DNA of 64,000 nucleotides. Origin: DASYAN01 sp034431765 (GTDB taxonomy: Bacteria > Chloroflexota > Ktedonobacteria > Ktedonobacterales > Ktedonobacteraceae). Shown piece by piece: positions 33,239-41,633 of the stretch. A program made the translations under genes and the position numbers. The stretch is from NCBI GenBank assembly GCA_034431765.1, contig DAOUDD010000187.1, forward strand, positions 94,451 through 158,450. Direction: 5' to 3'. The notes under the pieces are model-generated. The model ran no database searches. It saw only the letters and a program-made list of their open reading frames with translations, and was not told where the DNA came from. Numbering within the stretch: the first letter of the stretch is position 1; every line of letters begins with the position of its first letter.

Positions 33239-34019
33239 TATGACAACACAGACAACATCTCTACAAGCGCAGAGCAATAAGGCTGCTTCGCCACTACACC
33301 AAATTCTGCAACAGGTTAAATACGAGCTGCTTCTTACGGCACGGCGCGGCGAAAACGTGCTCGTCACACTGATCATTCCGATACTGCTGCTGATTTTCTT
33401 CACCTCGCTCAACATTGTGCCGACGAAAAACGGCAGCGCTGTCAACTTCCTGCTGCCCGGCATTCTAGCGCTGGCAATTATCGCGGCGGGGATGGTCAAT
33501 CTGGGGATTGCGACGGCATATGAACGTTATTATGGGGTGCTGAAACGTCTCGGTAGCTCGCCGCTCTCCCGTGGACGGCTGATTGTGGCGAAAGTGATCG
33601 CGATTGTGCTACTCGAAATTGTACAGGTGCTCCTACTGGTGGGAGTTGCCCTTGCACTCTATTCCTGGCATCCCGCCGGTTCACCGCTGCTCTCATTGCT
33701 CACGATTGCACTGGGAACGGTCACGTTCGCAGGGCTGGGACTAGCGATGGCGGGAGCGCTACGTGCCGAGATGACGCTAGCTGGAGCAAACGCACTCTTC
33801 CTGCTCTTCATCCTGATTGGCGGTGGTATTCTGCCGCTCGATCACCTTCCAGCGCCACTGGCGGCACTGGCACAATTCCTGCCAGCCGCAGCACTGACGC
33901 AGGCCCTTCAAGCAACGATGACCAATTCGGCTATCTTCCCCGGATCGCAGTTGTTAATTCTAGCAATCTGGGCGGCAATTATTCTGCTCGTTGCAGTACG
34001 CACATTTAAGTGGGAGTAG
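33231..34019 (+). CDS. ABC-2 type permease (DrrB-like)
   Basis: The 262-residue protein has a cytoplasmic start, then six transmembrane helices: about 43-62, 75-93, 122-146, 155-178, 184-203 and 240-258. YERYYGVLKRLGSSPLSR between helices two and three is the conserved ABC-2 segment. The GTG start overlaps the ATPase stop by 8 bases; an ATG three codons later is an alternative, with GGAGG 12 bases upstream. The two subunits make a complete exporter. Confidence 0.9.
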   Translation: MNSMTTQTTSLQAQSNKAASPLHQILQQVKYELLLTARRGENVLVTLIIPILLLIFFTSLNIVPTKNGSAVNFLLPGILALAIIAAGMVNLGIATAYERYYGVLKRLGSSPLSRGRLIVAKVIAIVLLEIVQVLLLVGVALALYSWHPAGSPLLSLLTIALGTVTFAGLGLAMAGALRAEMTLAGANALFLLFILIGGGILPLDHLPAPLAALAQFLPAAALTQALQATMTNSAIFPGSQLLILAIWAAIILLVAVRTFKWE

Positions 34020-34193
34020 ACGGGATGGCGCGGAAGAACGAAAGCTGAATTCTTGCTGAGAGCGATACTTCATCCTGCTTTTGAGTTGGTAAGGAGTAAG
34101 CAGGTTATCGGCAAGAACTGATAAAACCTGCGAGGGCTGCCCTACCTGATTCAGCACCCTTCTTGACACTGGTAGGGCTGGAAATTCTTCATG
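34020..34193. other. hairpin-rich gap between exporter and VKOR genes
   Basis: Two inverted repeats are visible: AGCAGGTT with AACCTGC near 34100-34131, and CCCTACC with GGTAGGG near 34140-34172. They lie between convergent genes and probably end transcription on both sides. Confidence 0.45.
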
Positions 34194-34706
34194 TTAGCGG
34201 CGTGCAACAGGAACATCTGCAACCTCTTCATCTTCGTCGAGTTCGATCTCTTCAACGTCGTCTGTATTCATGGCGAGGAAGAGAGAGGTGAGGAGGAAGA
34301 GGAAGACGATGATGTGCACGACGGTACACCAGAAACAGAGGTTGTTGATGAGCACAAGTTCTGCATAGATGAGGTAGAAAATTGGTAGTAAGCCGAGCGC
34401 ACCCCAGACAACTTCGGCAACGCGCAGACGACGATCTTCGGGACGAATACGCCAGGCGGTAAAGGCGAGTGCGGCTGCGATGATGCTCCAGAGGATGCCG
34501 GGGATAGAGACGGGGATGGAGGTACCGGGAATGACAGAGAAGCGACTGGTGAGAACGTGTTCGCAATTGACGAAGCCACCCGTGGAGCAGACCAGCGGGA
34601 CGTTTTTATCGTAATGGAGCAGTGTTAGATAGATTGAGACACCAAGGCTTGCCAGTGCAAGCACGAGTAGGACGATCTGTCCCCCTGAACGTCGAAAATA
34701 CGTCAT
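34194..34706 (-). CDS. vitamin K epoxide reductase (VKOR) family protein
   Basis: A 170-residue four-helix membrane protein. The first outer loop has CSTGGFVNCEHVLTSRFS (a Cys pair eight residues apart) with the VPVSIPG-type helix that follows, and the last helix carries the redox CFWC motif (NNLCFWCTVVH). VKOR regenerates disulfide donors outside the membrane by passing electrons to quinone. Most bacterial VKORs lacking DsbB work with a DsbA- or thioredoxin-like partner; the DUF929 protein at 16414 is a candidate. The C-terminal DVEEIELDEDEEVADV tail is acidic and cytoplasmic. Confidence 0.93.
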   Translation of the reverse strand: MTYFRRSGGQIVLLVLALASLGVSIYLTLLHYDKNVPLVCSTGGFVNCEHVLTSRFSVIPGTSIPVSIPGILWSIIAAALAFTAWRIRPEDRRLRVAEVVWGALGLLPIFYLIYAELVLINNLCFWCTVVHIIVFLFLLTSLFLAMNTDDVEEIELDEDEEVADVPVARR

Positions 34707-34972
34707 GGAATTCCTCCCGGAATAACTGCTTTAGACTCTCCTTTGAGCGAAGTGAACCAGGACGATCCTGCTTAGCTCTTCTTCTATCATAGCATAGCGT
34801 TGGGCATTGGAAATGTCAACAGAAATGAAAAGTAGAAAGTGGAGATGTCCGTTAATTTGGAGGATATACTGTAAGGTTTTCTGTAGTCTATTGAGATAGC
34901 TTTTAAGCGATATTGCCCCCAACACACTTCTTGCTCATAGTGTAGAAAAGAGGTGCGTTGGGAGTGCTACAG

Positions 34973-36016
34973 CTAGACCGCTTCCTTGGGGATAACGGGA
35001 GGGGTCACTTCATTGGCAAAGTGGCATGCGGAGTAGTGCAGATGACCTTCTTTGAGTTCAAAGGCTGGTTCGACCTCACGACAGATTGCCTGTGCCATAG
35101 GACAACGGGTGTGAAAACGGCAGCCAGAGGGGATGTTGATCGGGCTGGGGAGGTCGCCCGAAAGGATGATGCGCTGGCGACGCCGCTCGACTTTGGGATC
35201 AGGAATCGGTACTGCTGAGAGCAGGGCTTTTGTGTAGGGATGTTTGGGCGAGGTGTAGAGTTCGTCGCGGTCAGCAAGTTCGACAATTTTGCCCAGGTAC
35301 ATGACAGCGATGCGGTCGGCGACGTGGCGAACGACGCTAAGGTCGTGTGAGACAAAGAGGTAGGTCAGGTTGAACTGGCGCTGCAGACGCTGTAACAGGT
35401 TGAGCACCTGGGCACGGACAGAAACGTCGAGCGCCGAGACCGGTTCATCGGCGACGATGAATTCGGGATTGATTGAGAGTGCGCGCGCCACGGCGATACG
35501 TTGCCGCTGACCACCACTGAACTCGTGCGGGTAGCGGTCTATATATTCTGGACGCAGGCCCACGACGCGGAGCAATTCCTCTGTGCGCTCACGAACCTCC
35601 TGTTTTGGCACCGTCTTATAAATATGCATTGGCTCGGAGATCAATGAGCCGATGGTGAAGCGAGGATTGAGCGAGGCGAAGGGGTCCTGGAAGACCATCT
35701 GCACCTGCTGGCGCATCTGACGTAGCGGCTCCCCCTCCATATGTGCGAGATCTTTATTCTCGAAGAGAATCTGGCCGGAGGTAGGTTTGTAGAGACGAAT
35801 TAATGTACGGCCAATCGTTGTTTTGCCGGAACCGCTTTCTCCCACCAGTCCAAGTGTTTGACCACGAGCGATATCGAATGTCACACCGTCAACGGCACGG
35901 ACGTAGCCAACAGTGCGCTGTAGAATGAGGCCACGTTTCAGTGGGAAGTGCATTTTCAGGTCACGCACATCCAGCAGGGTATCGTGTTTCACAGGTGTTT
36001 GAGATATTCCTAACAT
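34973..36016 (-). CDS. dppF: peptide ABC transporter ATP-binding protein (DppF/OppF)
   Basis: The ATG at 36016 has AAGGAGAAGGG just upstream and leaves a 13-base gap to dppD, so I prefer it to the GTG at 36046. The 347-residue ATPase has GESGSGKTTIGRTL (Walker A), the Q-loop MVFQDPFASLNPR, FSGGQRQRIAVARAL, VADEPVSALDVSVRAQ and the C-terminal oligopeptide domain with GCRFHTRCPMAQ and two further Cys. It pairs with DppD. ADP-forming import of di- or oligopeptides is expected; nickel or sugar peptides cannot be excluded. Confidence 0.92.
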   Translation of the reverse strand: MLGISQTPVKHDTLLDVRDLKMHFPLKRGLILQRTVGYVRAVDGVTFDIARGQTLGLVGESGSGKTTIGRTLIRLYKPTSGQILFENKDLAHMEGEPLRQMRQQVQMVFQDPFASLNPRFTIGSLISEPMHIYKTVPKQEVRERTEELLRVVGLRPEYIDRYPHEFSGGQRQRIAVARALSINPEFIVADEPVSALDVSVRAQVLNLLQRLQRQFNLTYLFVSHDLSVVRHVADRIAVMYLGKIVELADRDELYTSPKHPYTKALLSAVPIPDPKVERRRQRIILSGDLPSPINIPSGCRFHTRCPMAQAICREVEPAFELKEGHLHYSACHFANEVTPPVIPKEAV

Positions 36017-36029
36017 AAGTCCCTTCTCC

Positions 36030-37121
36030 TTACGACGCTTGTACACTCTCGTTACTTGCTGCGGCCTGTGATTCGTCCAAGGCAGCCTTCACCTGAGCCA
36101 AGCGTTTCTGGCGACGACGCTCAGCGTAGTCCTGATCAGCGGGGTCAGTGACGTTGGCCCAGCATGCTTTGCGATGCGCAGCATTTGTTTCAACTGGATC
36201 TAACGAGGGCATAGTGCGACAGGCGCTTCGTGCAAAGTAACAACGGGGCATAAAGGGACAACCTGTGGGAGGATTCACTAGATCGGGCGGTGCACCTTCA
36301 ATTGTTTTGAGTTCCGACTGACGCTCTGCATCCAGTCGTGGTACCGAGGCGAGCAGGCCAAGTGTGTAGGGATGGCGCGGATTGGCGAAGAGTTCTGCGG
36401 TTGGCGATTCTTCGACAACTTTGCCCGCATACATTACCACTACACGGTCAGCAACACCCGCGACAACGCCGAGGTCATGCGTAATCAAAATCAATGATGT
36501 GCCGAATTCGGAGCAGATGCCATTGATCAGTTCGAGGATCTGAGCCTGTACCGTCACGTCCAGTGCAGTTGTTGGTTCATCGGCGATAAGCAATTGGGGA
36601 TTGCAGGCCAGAGCAATGGCAATCATCACACGCTGACGCATACCACCACTAAACTGATGTGGGAAAGAATCAATGCGCTCAGCAGCGGCAGGGATACCAA
36701 CCTGCTCAAGGAGAGTAATGGCGCGTTTACGCGCATCATCAGAGGAAAGTTTGAGATGGATACGCAGGCCCTCACCGATCTGCTTACCCACTGTCATGGT
36801 TGGATTCAAGCAGGTCATCGGGTCCTGGAAGATCATCCCTATCTGCGCTCCACGAATCTTGCGCATCTCGCGCTCAGGCAGTTCCAATAGATCCTGGTCT
36901 TTAAAAAGAATACTGCCGCCAGCATACTCGCCGGGAGGTTGGGCAACGAGGCGCATGATAGAGAGCGCGGTTACGCTTTTACCGCACCCACTTTCGCCCA
37001 CGATAGCCACCTTCTCGCCCGGCTTCACAGCAAAGTTCACGCCATTCACGGCCTGAACATAGCCTGCCTTTGTTTTAAAGTAGGTCTTGAGGTCCTGTAC
37101 CTCTAATAAAGACTCACTCAA
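36030..37121 (-). CDS. dppD: peptide ABC transporter ATP-binding protein (DppD/OppD)
   Basis: The frame starts with TTG, 8 bases after GGAG. The 363-residue ATPase has GESGCGKSVTALSIMRL, MIFQDPMTCLNPTMTVG, FSGGMRQRVMIAIAL, LIADEPTTALDVTVQAQ and the terminal GCPFMPRCYFARSACRTMPSL Cys-rich segment typical of OppD/DppD. The last 45 residues (DYAERRRQKRLAQVKAALDES) are an extra charged helix. It heads a two-gene unit with dppF and is 350 bases from the permease genes, so it may need its own promoter. Confidence 0.92.
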   Translation of the reverse strand: MSESLLEVQDLKTYFKTKAGYVQAVNGVNFAVKPGEKVAIVGESGCGKSVTALSIMRLVAQPPGEYAGGSILFKDQDLLELPEREMRKIRGAQIGMIFQDPMTCLNPTMTVGKQIGEGLRIHLKLSSDDARKRAITLLEQVGIPAAAERIDSFPHQFSGGMRQRVMIAIALACNPQLLIADEPTTALDVTVQAQILELINGICSEFGTSLILITHDLGVVAGVADRVVVMYAGKVVEESPTAELFANPRHPYTLGLLASVPRLDAERQSELKTIEGAPPDLVNPPTGCPFMPRCYFARSACRTMPSLDPVETNAAHRKACWANVTDPADQDYAERRRQKRLAQVKAALDESQAAASNESVQAS

Positions 37122-37470
37122 GATAGCTCTCCTTTTACACTTACGTATGTTGTAATTAAACTCGCCAGGCGTCCAGACTATTCTAGAAAAGGGCGAAATT
37201 GCATCCCTTTTCAGATTCTACAATGTCTCATTGCAGCAAGAGTAATACTGTTCAGAGGTCCTATTCAGAAAATTTCGGGGTACAAGCGGCGTGCTACCAA
37301 TAGCGCCTGCCCGACCTCCGTCACAACGACACGACCATCTGCCAGATCTGGTACGGCGCTCTCTCATCCTCTTCCTGCTCTTATAGCGCCTGCTCAATAT
37401 ACGACCCACGCTTCTCAATTCCCTCTTGAAAACTTTTTCGACCTGTCCATGATCTGAGCCTGTAGAGAGA
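37122..37470. other. gap between dppC and dppD holding a possible coding relic
   Basis: About 350 bases. On the minus strand the frame ending at the TGA at 37265 reads PDLADGRVVVTEVGQALLV followed by ARRLYPEIF, which looks protein-like. Immediately upstream another frame gives SYIEQAL, a stop, and EQEEDERAPY. A decayed short gene with a stop and a frameshift would explain this. No complete gene is present. Confidence 0.3.
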
Positions 37471-38400
37471 CTAGCGCTCCGTCATATATGGATCAAGTGC
37501 ATCACGCAAGCCATCACCAACGAGATTGCAGCTCAACACAGTAAAGAAAATCAGCAGTGCAGGCACCAGCACAAGTGTAGCATCTCTATCAAAGTAGTTC
37601 TGCCCATCGGAGACCATATTGCCCCAACTGGGATTGGGGGCACGAACACCAAAGTTGAAGTAGCTCATAACCGATTCAAGAATGATATTGGTACCAACCA
37701 GCAAGGTTGCAGTGACAATAATCGCGCCTGCTGCATTGGGCAGGATGTGGCGAAACATTAGACGCAGATCTTTAGCTCCAACGGTACGTGCAGCCATGAC
37801 ATATTCACGCTCACGGAGGGCCAGAAACTCACCACGTACCAGGCGTGCAGCGTTTGTCCAACCGAGCACGCTAATCAGAATAATGACACTTTTGGGAGTG
37901 CCATCAGTGAATGAAGCTGAAAGTACAAACAGCAGCAGATAGAGCGGTACTGAGAGAACAACATCGGTTATGCGCATCAGAATATTATCAAGTATCCCAC
38001 CGTAGTAGCCAGCAAGAGCGCCGATGCCGATACCGATCACAATGGTAGCAAGCATTGAAAGTAGACCGACGAGCAGCGAGACGCGACCACCAGCAATGGC
38101 ACGGGCAAACACGTCACGACCAACGTAGTCGGTGCCAAAGGGATGCTGCAAAGAAGGTGCAGCATAGCGACCAACGGGATCAACGGCGTCGGGATCGACG
38201 TGCCAGAGCAATGGCGTTATATAGCAGAAGAGCATCATGAGGATCAGAAATATTGCACCTATTACAGCGGTGCGATTACTAACAAAACGATCAAAGATAA
38301 TACGTCCCTGACTACGCCGCTTCTGTGCTAATGCAGGAGTCACTTCCAACATCGGTTCAAGCTCTTCTTCTGTGACTGATGCTGAGTGTAATGTGTCCAT
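37471..38400 (-). CDS. dppC: peptide ABC transporter permease (DppC)
   Basis: A 309-residue inner-membrane permease with six helices. The N-terminal segment RSQGRIIFDRFVSNRTAVIGAIFLI is typical of DppC/OppC. The EAA loop, which docks on the ATPases, reads EYVMAARTVGAKDLRLMFRHILPNA. The phrase HPFGTDYVGRDVFARAIAGGRVSL is a further family mark. GGAGAG precedes the ATG. It is 31 bases after dppB. Confidence 0.94.
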   Translation of the reverse strand: MDTLHSASVTEEELEPMLEVTPALAQKRRSQGRIIFDRFVSNRTAVIGAIFLILMMLFCYITPLLWHVDPDAVDPVGRYAAPSLQHPFGTDYVGRDVFARAIAGGRVSLLVGLLSMLATIVIGIGIGALAGYYGGILDNILMRITDVVLSVPLYLLLFVLSASFTDGTPKSVIILISVLGWTNAARLVRGEFLALREREYVMAARTVGAKDLRLMFRHILPNAAGAIIVTATLLVGTNIILESVMSYFNFGVRAPNPSWGNMVSDGQNYFDRDATLVLVPALLIFFTVLSCNLVGDGLRDALDPYMTER

Positions 38401-38431
38401 CTGTTCTCTCCTTTACATACAGGTGGGAGTG

Positions 38432-39394
38432 CTATGAGTAGCGAATACGCGGGTCCATCACCGCGTAGAGAATATCGGCGAGCAGGTTGAAGGCAATGAC
38501 GAAGACAGCGCTCAGCAACAACATCGCCAGGAGCACGGGGTAATCCAGGCGCTCAAGTGAGTCGATGAAGAGCTTGCCCATGCCCGGCCAGGAGAAGATG
38601 CCCTCTGTAATCGCAGCGCCACCGGCAACTGAGCCGAAATCAATTGCGACAACAGTAATCAAAGGAATTACCGCATTACGTAGAGCGTGACGTGCCACCC
38701 AGGCAAATGGACCGACTCCCTTTGCCCGTGCCGTACGCATATAATCCTGTTTGATCACCTCAACCATACTGGAACGCAGGAAACGGCTCCAGCCAGCAAT
38801 AAAAGTGATGGAGAGTACAATTGTGGGTAGAATAAGATGAGTAGCGCGATCTATAAACGAGTTAAAAGGATCAAAGACGTAACCAGCAGTTATCATTCCA
38901 GATACAGGTAGTGCATGAAGTTTTACGCCAAAGATATCCTGAGCAAGCAGTGCAAAAACAAAGATCGGCATAGAGATACCGAAGTAGGCAACTGTTGTCA
39001 ATATATAGTCAACGGTCGTACGATAACGCAGAGCCGAAAGCGAACCGATGAAGAGTGCTACGATCAGTGCAAGCAGCAGGCCGAGCAGAAACAGTTGTAG
39101 TGTATTTGGAAAATGGTCGGCGAGGACCGAAGAGACCGATTGATTTGTATCGAAGGAGAAGCCAAAATCTCCGACCAGCATACTCCCCAGCCACTTGAAG
39201 TACTGCACAGGTACAGGATAGTTCAAGCCCAACCGCTCACGTAGCGCTGCCTGTGCAGTTGGACTCATACGTGGATTCAGCAGAACACGTTCAGGTCCAC
39301 CTGGCAAGAGATGGACAAGCGTGAACATAAAGATAGATACAAGCAAGAGCAAAGGGATTGCTTGCAGTACTCTTCTGAAAATATAACGTCCCAT
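38432..39394 (-). CDS. dppB: peptide ABC transporter permease (DppB)
   Basis: The ATG at 39394 follows GGGAGG by 5 bases (320 residues). MGRYIFRRVLQAIPLLLLVSIFMFTLVHLLPGG is the standard DppB start, with LNYPVPVQYFKWLGSMLVGDFGFS after it. The EAA loop reads DYMRTARAKGVGPFAWVARHALRNAVIPLI. Six helices are evident. It forms the membrane pore with DppC. Between dppA and this gene lie two strong hairpins that probably reduce transcription after dppA. Confidence 0.94.
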   Translation of the reverse strand: MGRYIFRRVLQAIPLLLLVSIFMFTLVHLLPGGPERVLLNPRMSPTAQAALRERLGLNYPVPVQYFKWLGSMLVGDFGFSFDTNQSVSSVLADHFPNTLQLFLLGLLLALIVALFIGSLSALRYRTTVDYILTTVAYFGISMPIFVFALLAQDIFGVKLHALPVSGMITAGYVFDPFNSFIDRATHLILPTIVLSITFIAGWSRFLRSSMVEVIKQDYMRTARAKGVGPFAWVARHALRNAVIPLITVVAIDFGSVAGGAAITEGIFSWPGMGKLFIDSLERLDYPVLLAMLLLSAVFVIAFNLLADILYAVMDPRIRYS

Positions 39395-39525
39395 AAAAGC
39401 CTCCCAAACGTCTAGCAAGCGATGGTAGAGGAGAGATCTGTGTACGTCTATACTAAGAAATAAGCTCGGATGTGCTTGAAAGTAGGCACCCCAGCACCAT
39501 TGCTAGCAAATAAGTAGAGATGGTA

Positions 39526-39609
39526 CTCTGGTTGATCATAGAGATGACCAACCAGAGAAGTCTAGAATGCTAGACTACGACGGAGAAAGTGACTATATAG
39601 TAGCACTTT
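39526..39609 (-). terminator. hairpins between dppA and dppB
   Basis: A stem CTCTGGTTG/CAACCAGAG with inner TCA/TGA (39526-39557) and a second AAAGTG/CACTTT stem (39586-39609) sit just downstream of dppA. Such structures after solute-binding-protein genes usually stabilise the abundant upstream mRNA or partly terminate transcription. Confidence 0.55.
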
Positions 39610-39612
39610 CTA

Positions 39613-41328
39613 TTAGCACTTTCCACCATCGCACCACCAATCCCACAGATTGACGGTTTCAGCAGCGCCCATTGAACCTGGAGCATAGTTATGCGCCGTC
39701 TTCTTGGCAACTGCTCCATCGATAGGCGCGTACTCAGTGATGAACGGGAACTCAGTCAGGTAGATGTCGTGCAACTTATTGAAGATCTCCTGGCGCGCAT
39801 TTGGATCACCGGTTGCCAGTTCCTGATCAAACAGCTTGTCAGCATCCTTACTACACCAGAAGGAGTAGTTCTGTCCACCATAATTATTGGCGGCCGAAGG
39901 AATATTCTTACAGTTCAGCGTACCGGAGTCGTCGGCATCATATGTGTACGTTTGCTGGAACTCACCGATATCGTACTGACCAGGCTTGCCCTGTGGCAGA
40001 ATCTGGCCGAAGAACGTGCCACCAGGATAGTTATCAAGTTGTGTATTGATACCGATCTTTTTCAGGTCCTGCTGGACAAGAATCTGATCTTGCTTGCGCC
40101 ACTGCAACTTGGTTGTTGCGTAGTGGAAATCCAGCTTCACGCCATCCTTCACACGAATACCATCGGAGCCAGCCTTCCAACCAGCATCGTCGAGAACTTT
40201 CTTGGCAGCTTCAACATCGTACTTCGGGCACTTCGCATCCTTCTGGTAGCCAGGCACAAGTGATGCGGGGTGATCAGTACAGAGTTCATTTGCCTGACCA
40301 TTACGTGCGTTATCGATCATATTCTTGTGATTGATTGCCATAGCAATCGCCGTACGAACCTTCACATCTTTCAGTGCTGGATTATTCTGGTTCATCCACA
40401 GCGCCTCGTATCCAGCAGGGACACGATCAGGGACATAGGTATAGCCGGTAGCAGCTTTGAAGGCATCAATCTTACTGACATCGACAAACCAGCTCGATGT
40501 AATACTGCCAGCTTGCGTATCCTTGAGCACAGTCTCTGCGTCGTCACGGATCTGGAAGACGATCTTATCCAGGTGAGGCAGACCCTCGGAAGCACGATAG
40601 TACTTAGGATTGCGAACGCCAGTGTAGACCTGATCAGGTGTTGTCTCATCAGCTTTCAGCGTGAAAGGACCGCTTACCACAGTTGGCTTCTGCGCATCAG
40701 GTGATTTAAGGACCTCATCAGGAGCCATGCTCTCGAAGCGATGCTTTGGCAGAGGTGAACCGGGGTTGGCATCGACCCAGATAGTTGGAAAAGGCGAAAA
40801 GGCCTTATTAAGATGGAACGTGATCGACAGCTTATCGGATGAGACCGTTGCAGAGTCAATGGCATCAAAACCTGCAGTAAACTTTGCACCAAACTTTGGA
40901 TTGTTGTAGAGTTTCCAGGTAAAATCAACGTCATCAGCATTCAACGGCTGACCATCTGACCACACCAGATTTGGGCGTAGTTTGAAAGTCCAGGTCTTCA
41001 GATCCTTAGAAGCGCCGCCATTAGCCACAGAGGGAATCTGTGTCAAAAGACCAGGGTGGAGACGTCCATCAGCATCACCATAGATGAGTGGAGCATAGAA
41101 CGCCTGCTGCACAAGCACCGAATATGTTGTATCCGAACCATTCGGCAACATACTGTCAGGTGCGGCTGGCACGTCATCAATCCAGGTGCCACCCTTGGCG
41201 ATATTAGCGTTGTTATTGCTGGTTGGTGAGGGTGTGCCCTGTGCACCACAGGCGCTCAGAACGAGTGTAAAAATTGCGAGAAAAGAAAATAGGCTGAGCT
41301 TCAATCGAGATGTAGGCCGTTCGTACAT
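39613..41328 (-). CDS. dppA: peptide ABC transporter substrate-binding lipoprotein (DppA)
   Basis: The ATG at 41328 is 4 bases from AGGAGG. The 571-residue protein begins with a lipoprotein signal ending LVLSAC (Cys near residue 27) and a Ser/Asn/Pro linker. SBP_bac_5 marks follow: GTWIDDVPAAPDSMLPN, LVWSDGQPLNADDVDFTWKLY, LKDVKVRTAIAMAINHKNMI and the VEAAKKVLDDAGWKAGSDGIRVKDG block. The C-terminus WWCDGGKC probably carries a disulfide. It captures peptides outside the membrane for DppBCDF. An inverted repeat near 41454-41495 may control the operon. Confidence 0.94.
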   Translation of the reverse strand: MYERPTSRLKLSLFSFLAIFTLVLSACGAQGTPSPTSNNNANIAKGGTWIDDVPAAPDSMLPNGSDTTYSVLVQQAFYAPLIYGDADGRLHPGLLTQIPSVANGGASKDLKTWTFKLRPNLVWSDGQPLNADDVDFTWKLYNNPKFGAKFTAGFDAIDSATVSSDKLSITFHLNKAFSPFPTIWVDANPGSPLPKHRFESMAPDEVLKSPDAQKPTVVSGPFTLKADETTPDQVYTGVRNPKYYRASEGLPHLDKIVFQIRDDAETVLKDTQAGSITSSWFVDVSKIDAFKAATGYTYVPDRVPAGYEALWMNQNNPALKDVKVRTAIAMAINHKNMIDNARNGQANELCTDHPASLVPGYQKDAKCPKYDVEAAKKVLDDAGWKAGSDGIRVKDGVKLDFHYATTKLQWRKQDQILVQQDLKKIGINTQLDNYPGGTFFGQILPQGKPGQYDIGEFQQTYTYDADDSGTLNCKNIPSAANNYGGQNYSFWCSKDADKLFDQELATGDPNARQEIFNKLHDIYLTEFPFITEYAPIDGAVAKKTAHNYAPGSMGAAETVNLWDWWCDGGKC

Positions 41329-41453
41329 TGTGCCTCCTAACAATAAGCTTTTCCCTGAGGATGAAGATCTCAGAGCAAGAACAAGGGCGCTCTAGAGTGA
41401 AGATGTGCAGTGGTAATCTGCGTATTTTCGCTCAAAAAGGGCAGACGTTATGA

Positions 41454-41495
41454 TTTGAACTCAGTGAGCGCATAATATGGGGACGCGAGTTCAAA
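41454..41495 (-). promoter_or_regulatory. inverted repeat upstream of dppA
   Basis: Arms TTTGAACTC (41454-41462) and GAGTTCAAA (41487-41495) enclose 24 bases that contain a minus-strand TATTAT (41477-41472). It lies about 130-165 bases before dppA in a 305-base gap that otherwise shows nothing. An operator around the promoter is plausible. Confidence 0.4.
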
Positions 41496-41633
41496 CAATA
41501 TACATAGAGTACGTTACGTGAGCTTGCTTTCTCACATAAATTTTAACAATCTTGCCAGAGCTTTTCAGAATCAACGCAATGCGGAACGTTTTTTGCTGCC
41601 ACAAGTAGATTGATAGGTACTGAAGGGAATTTG

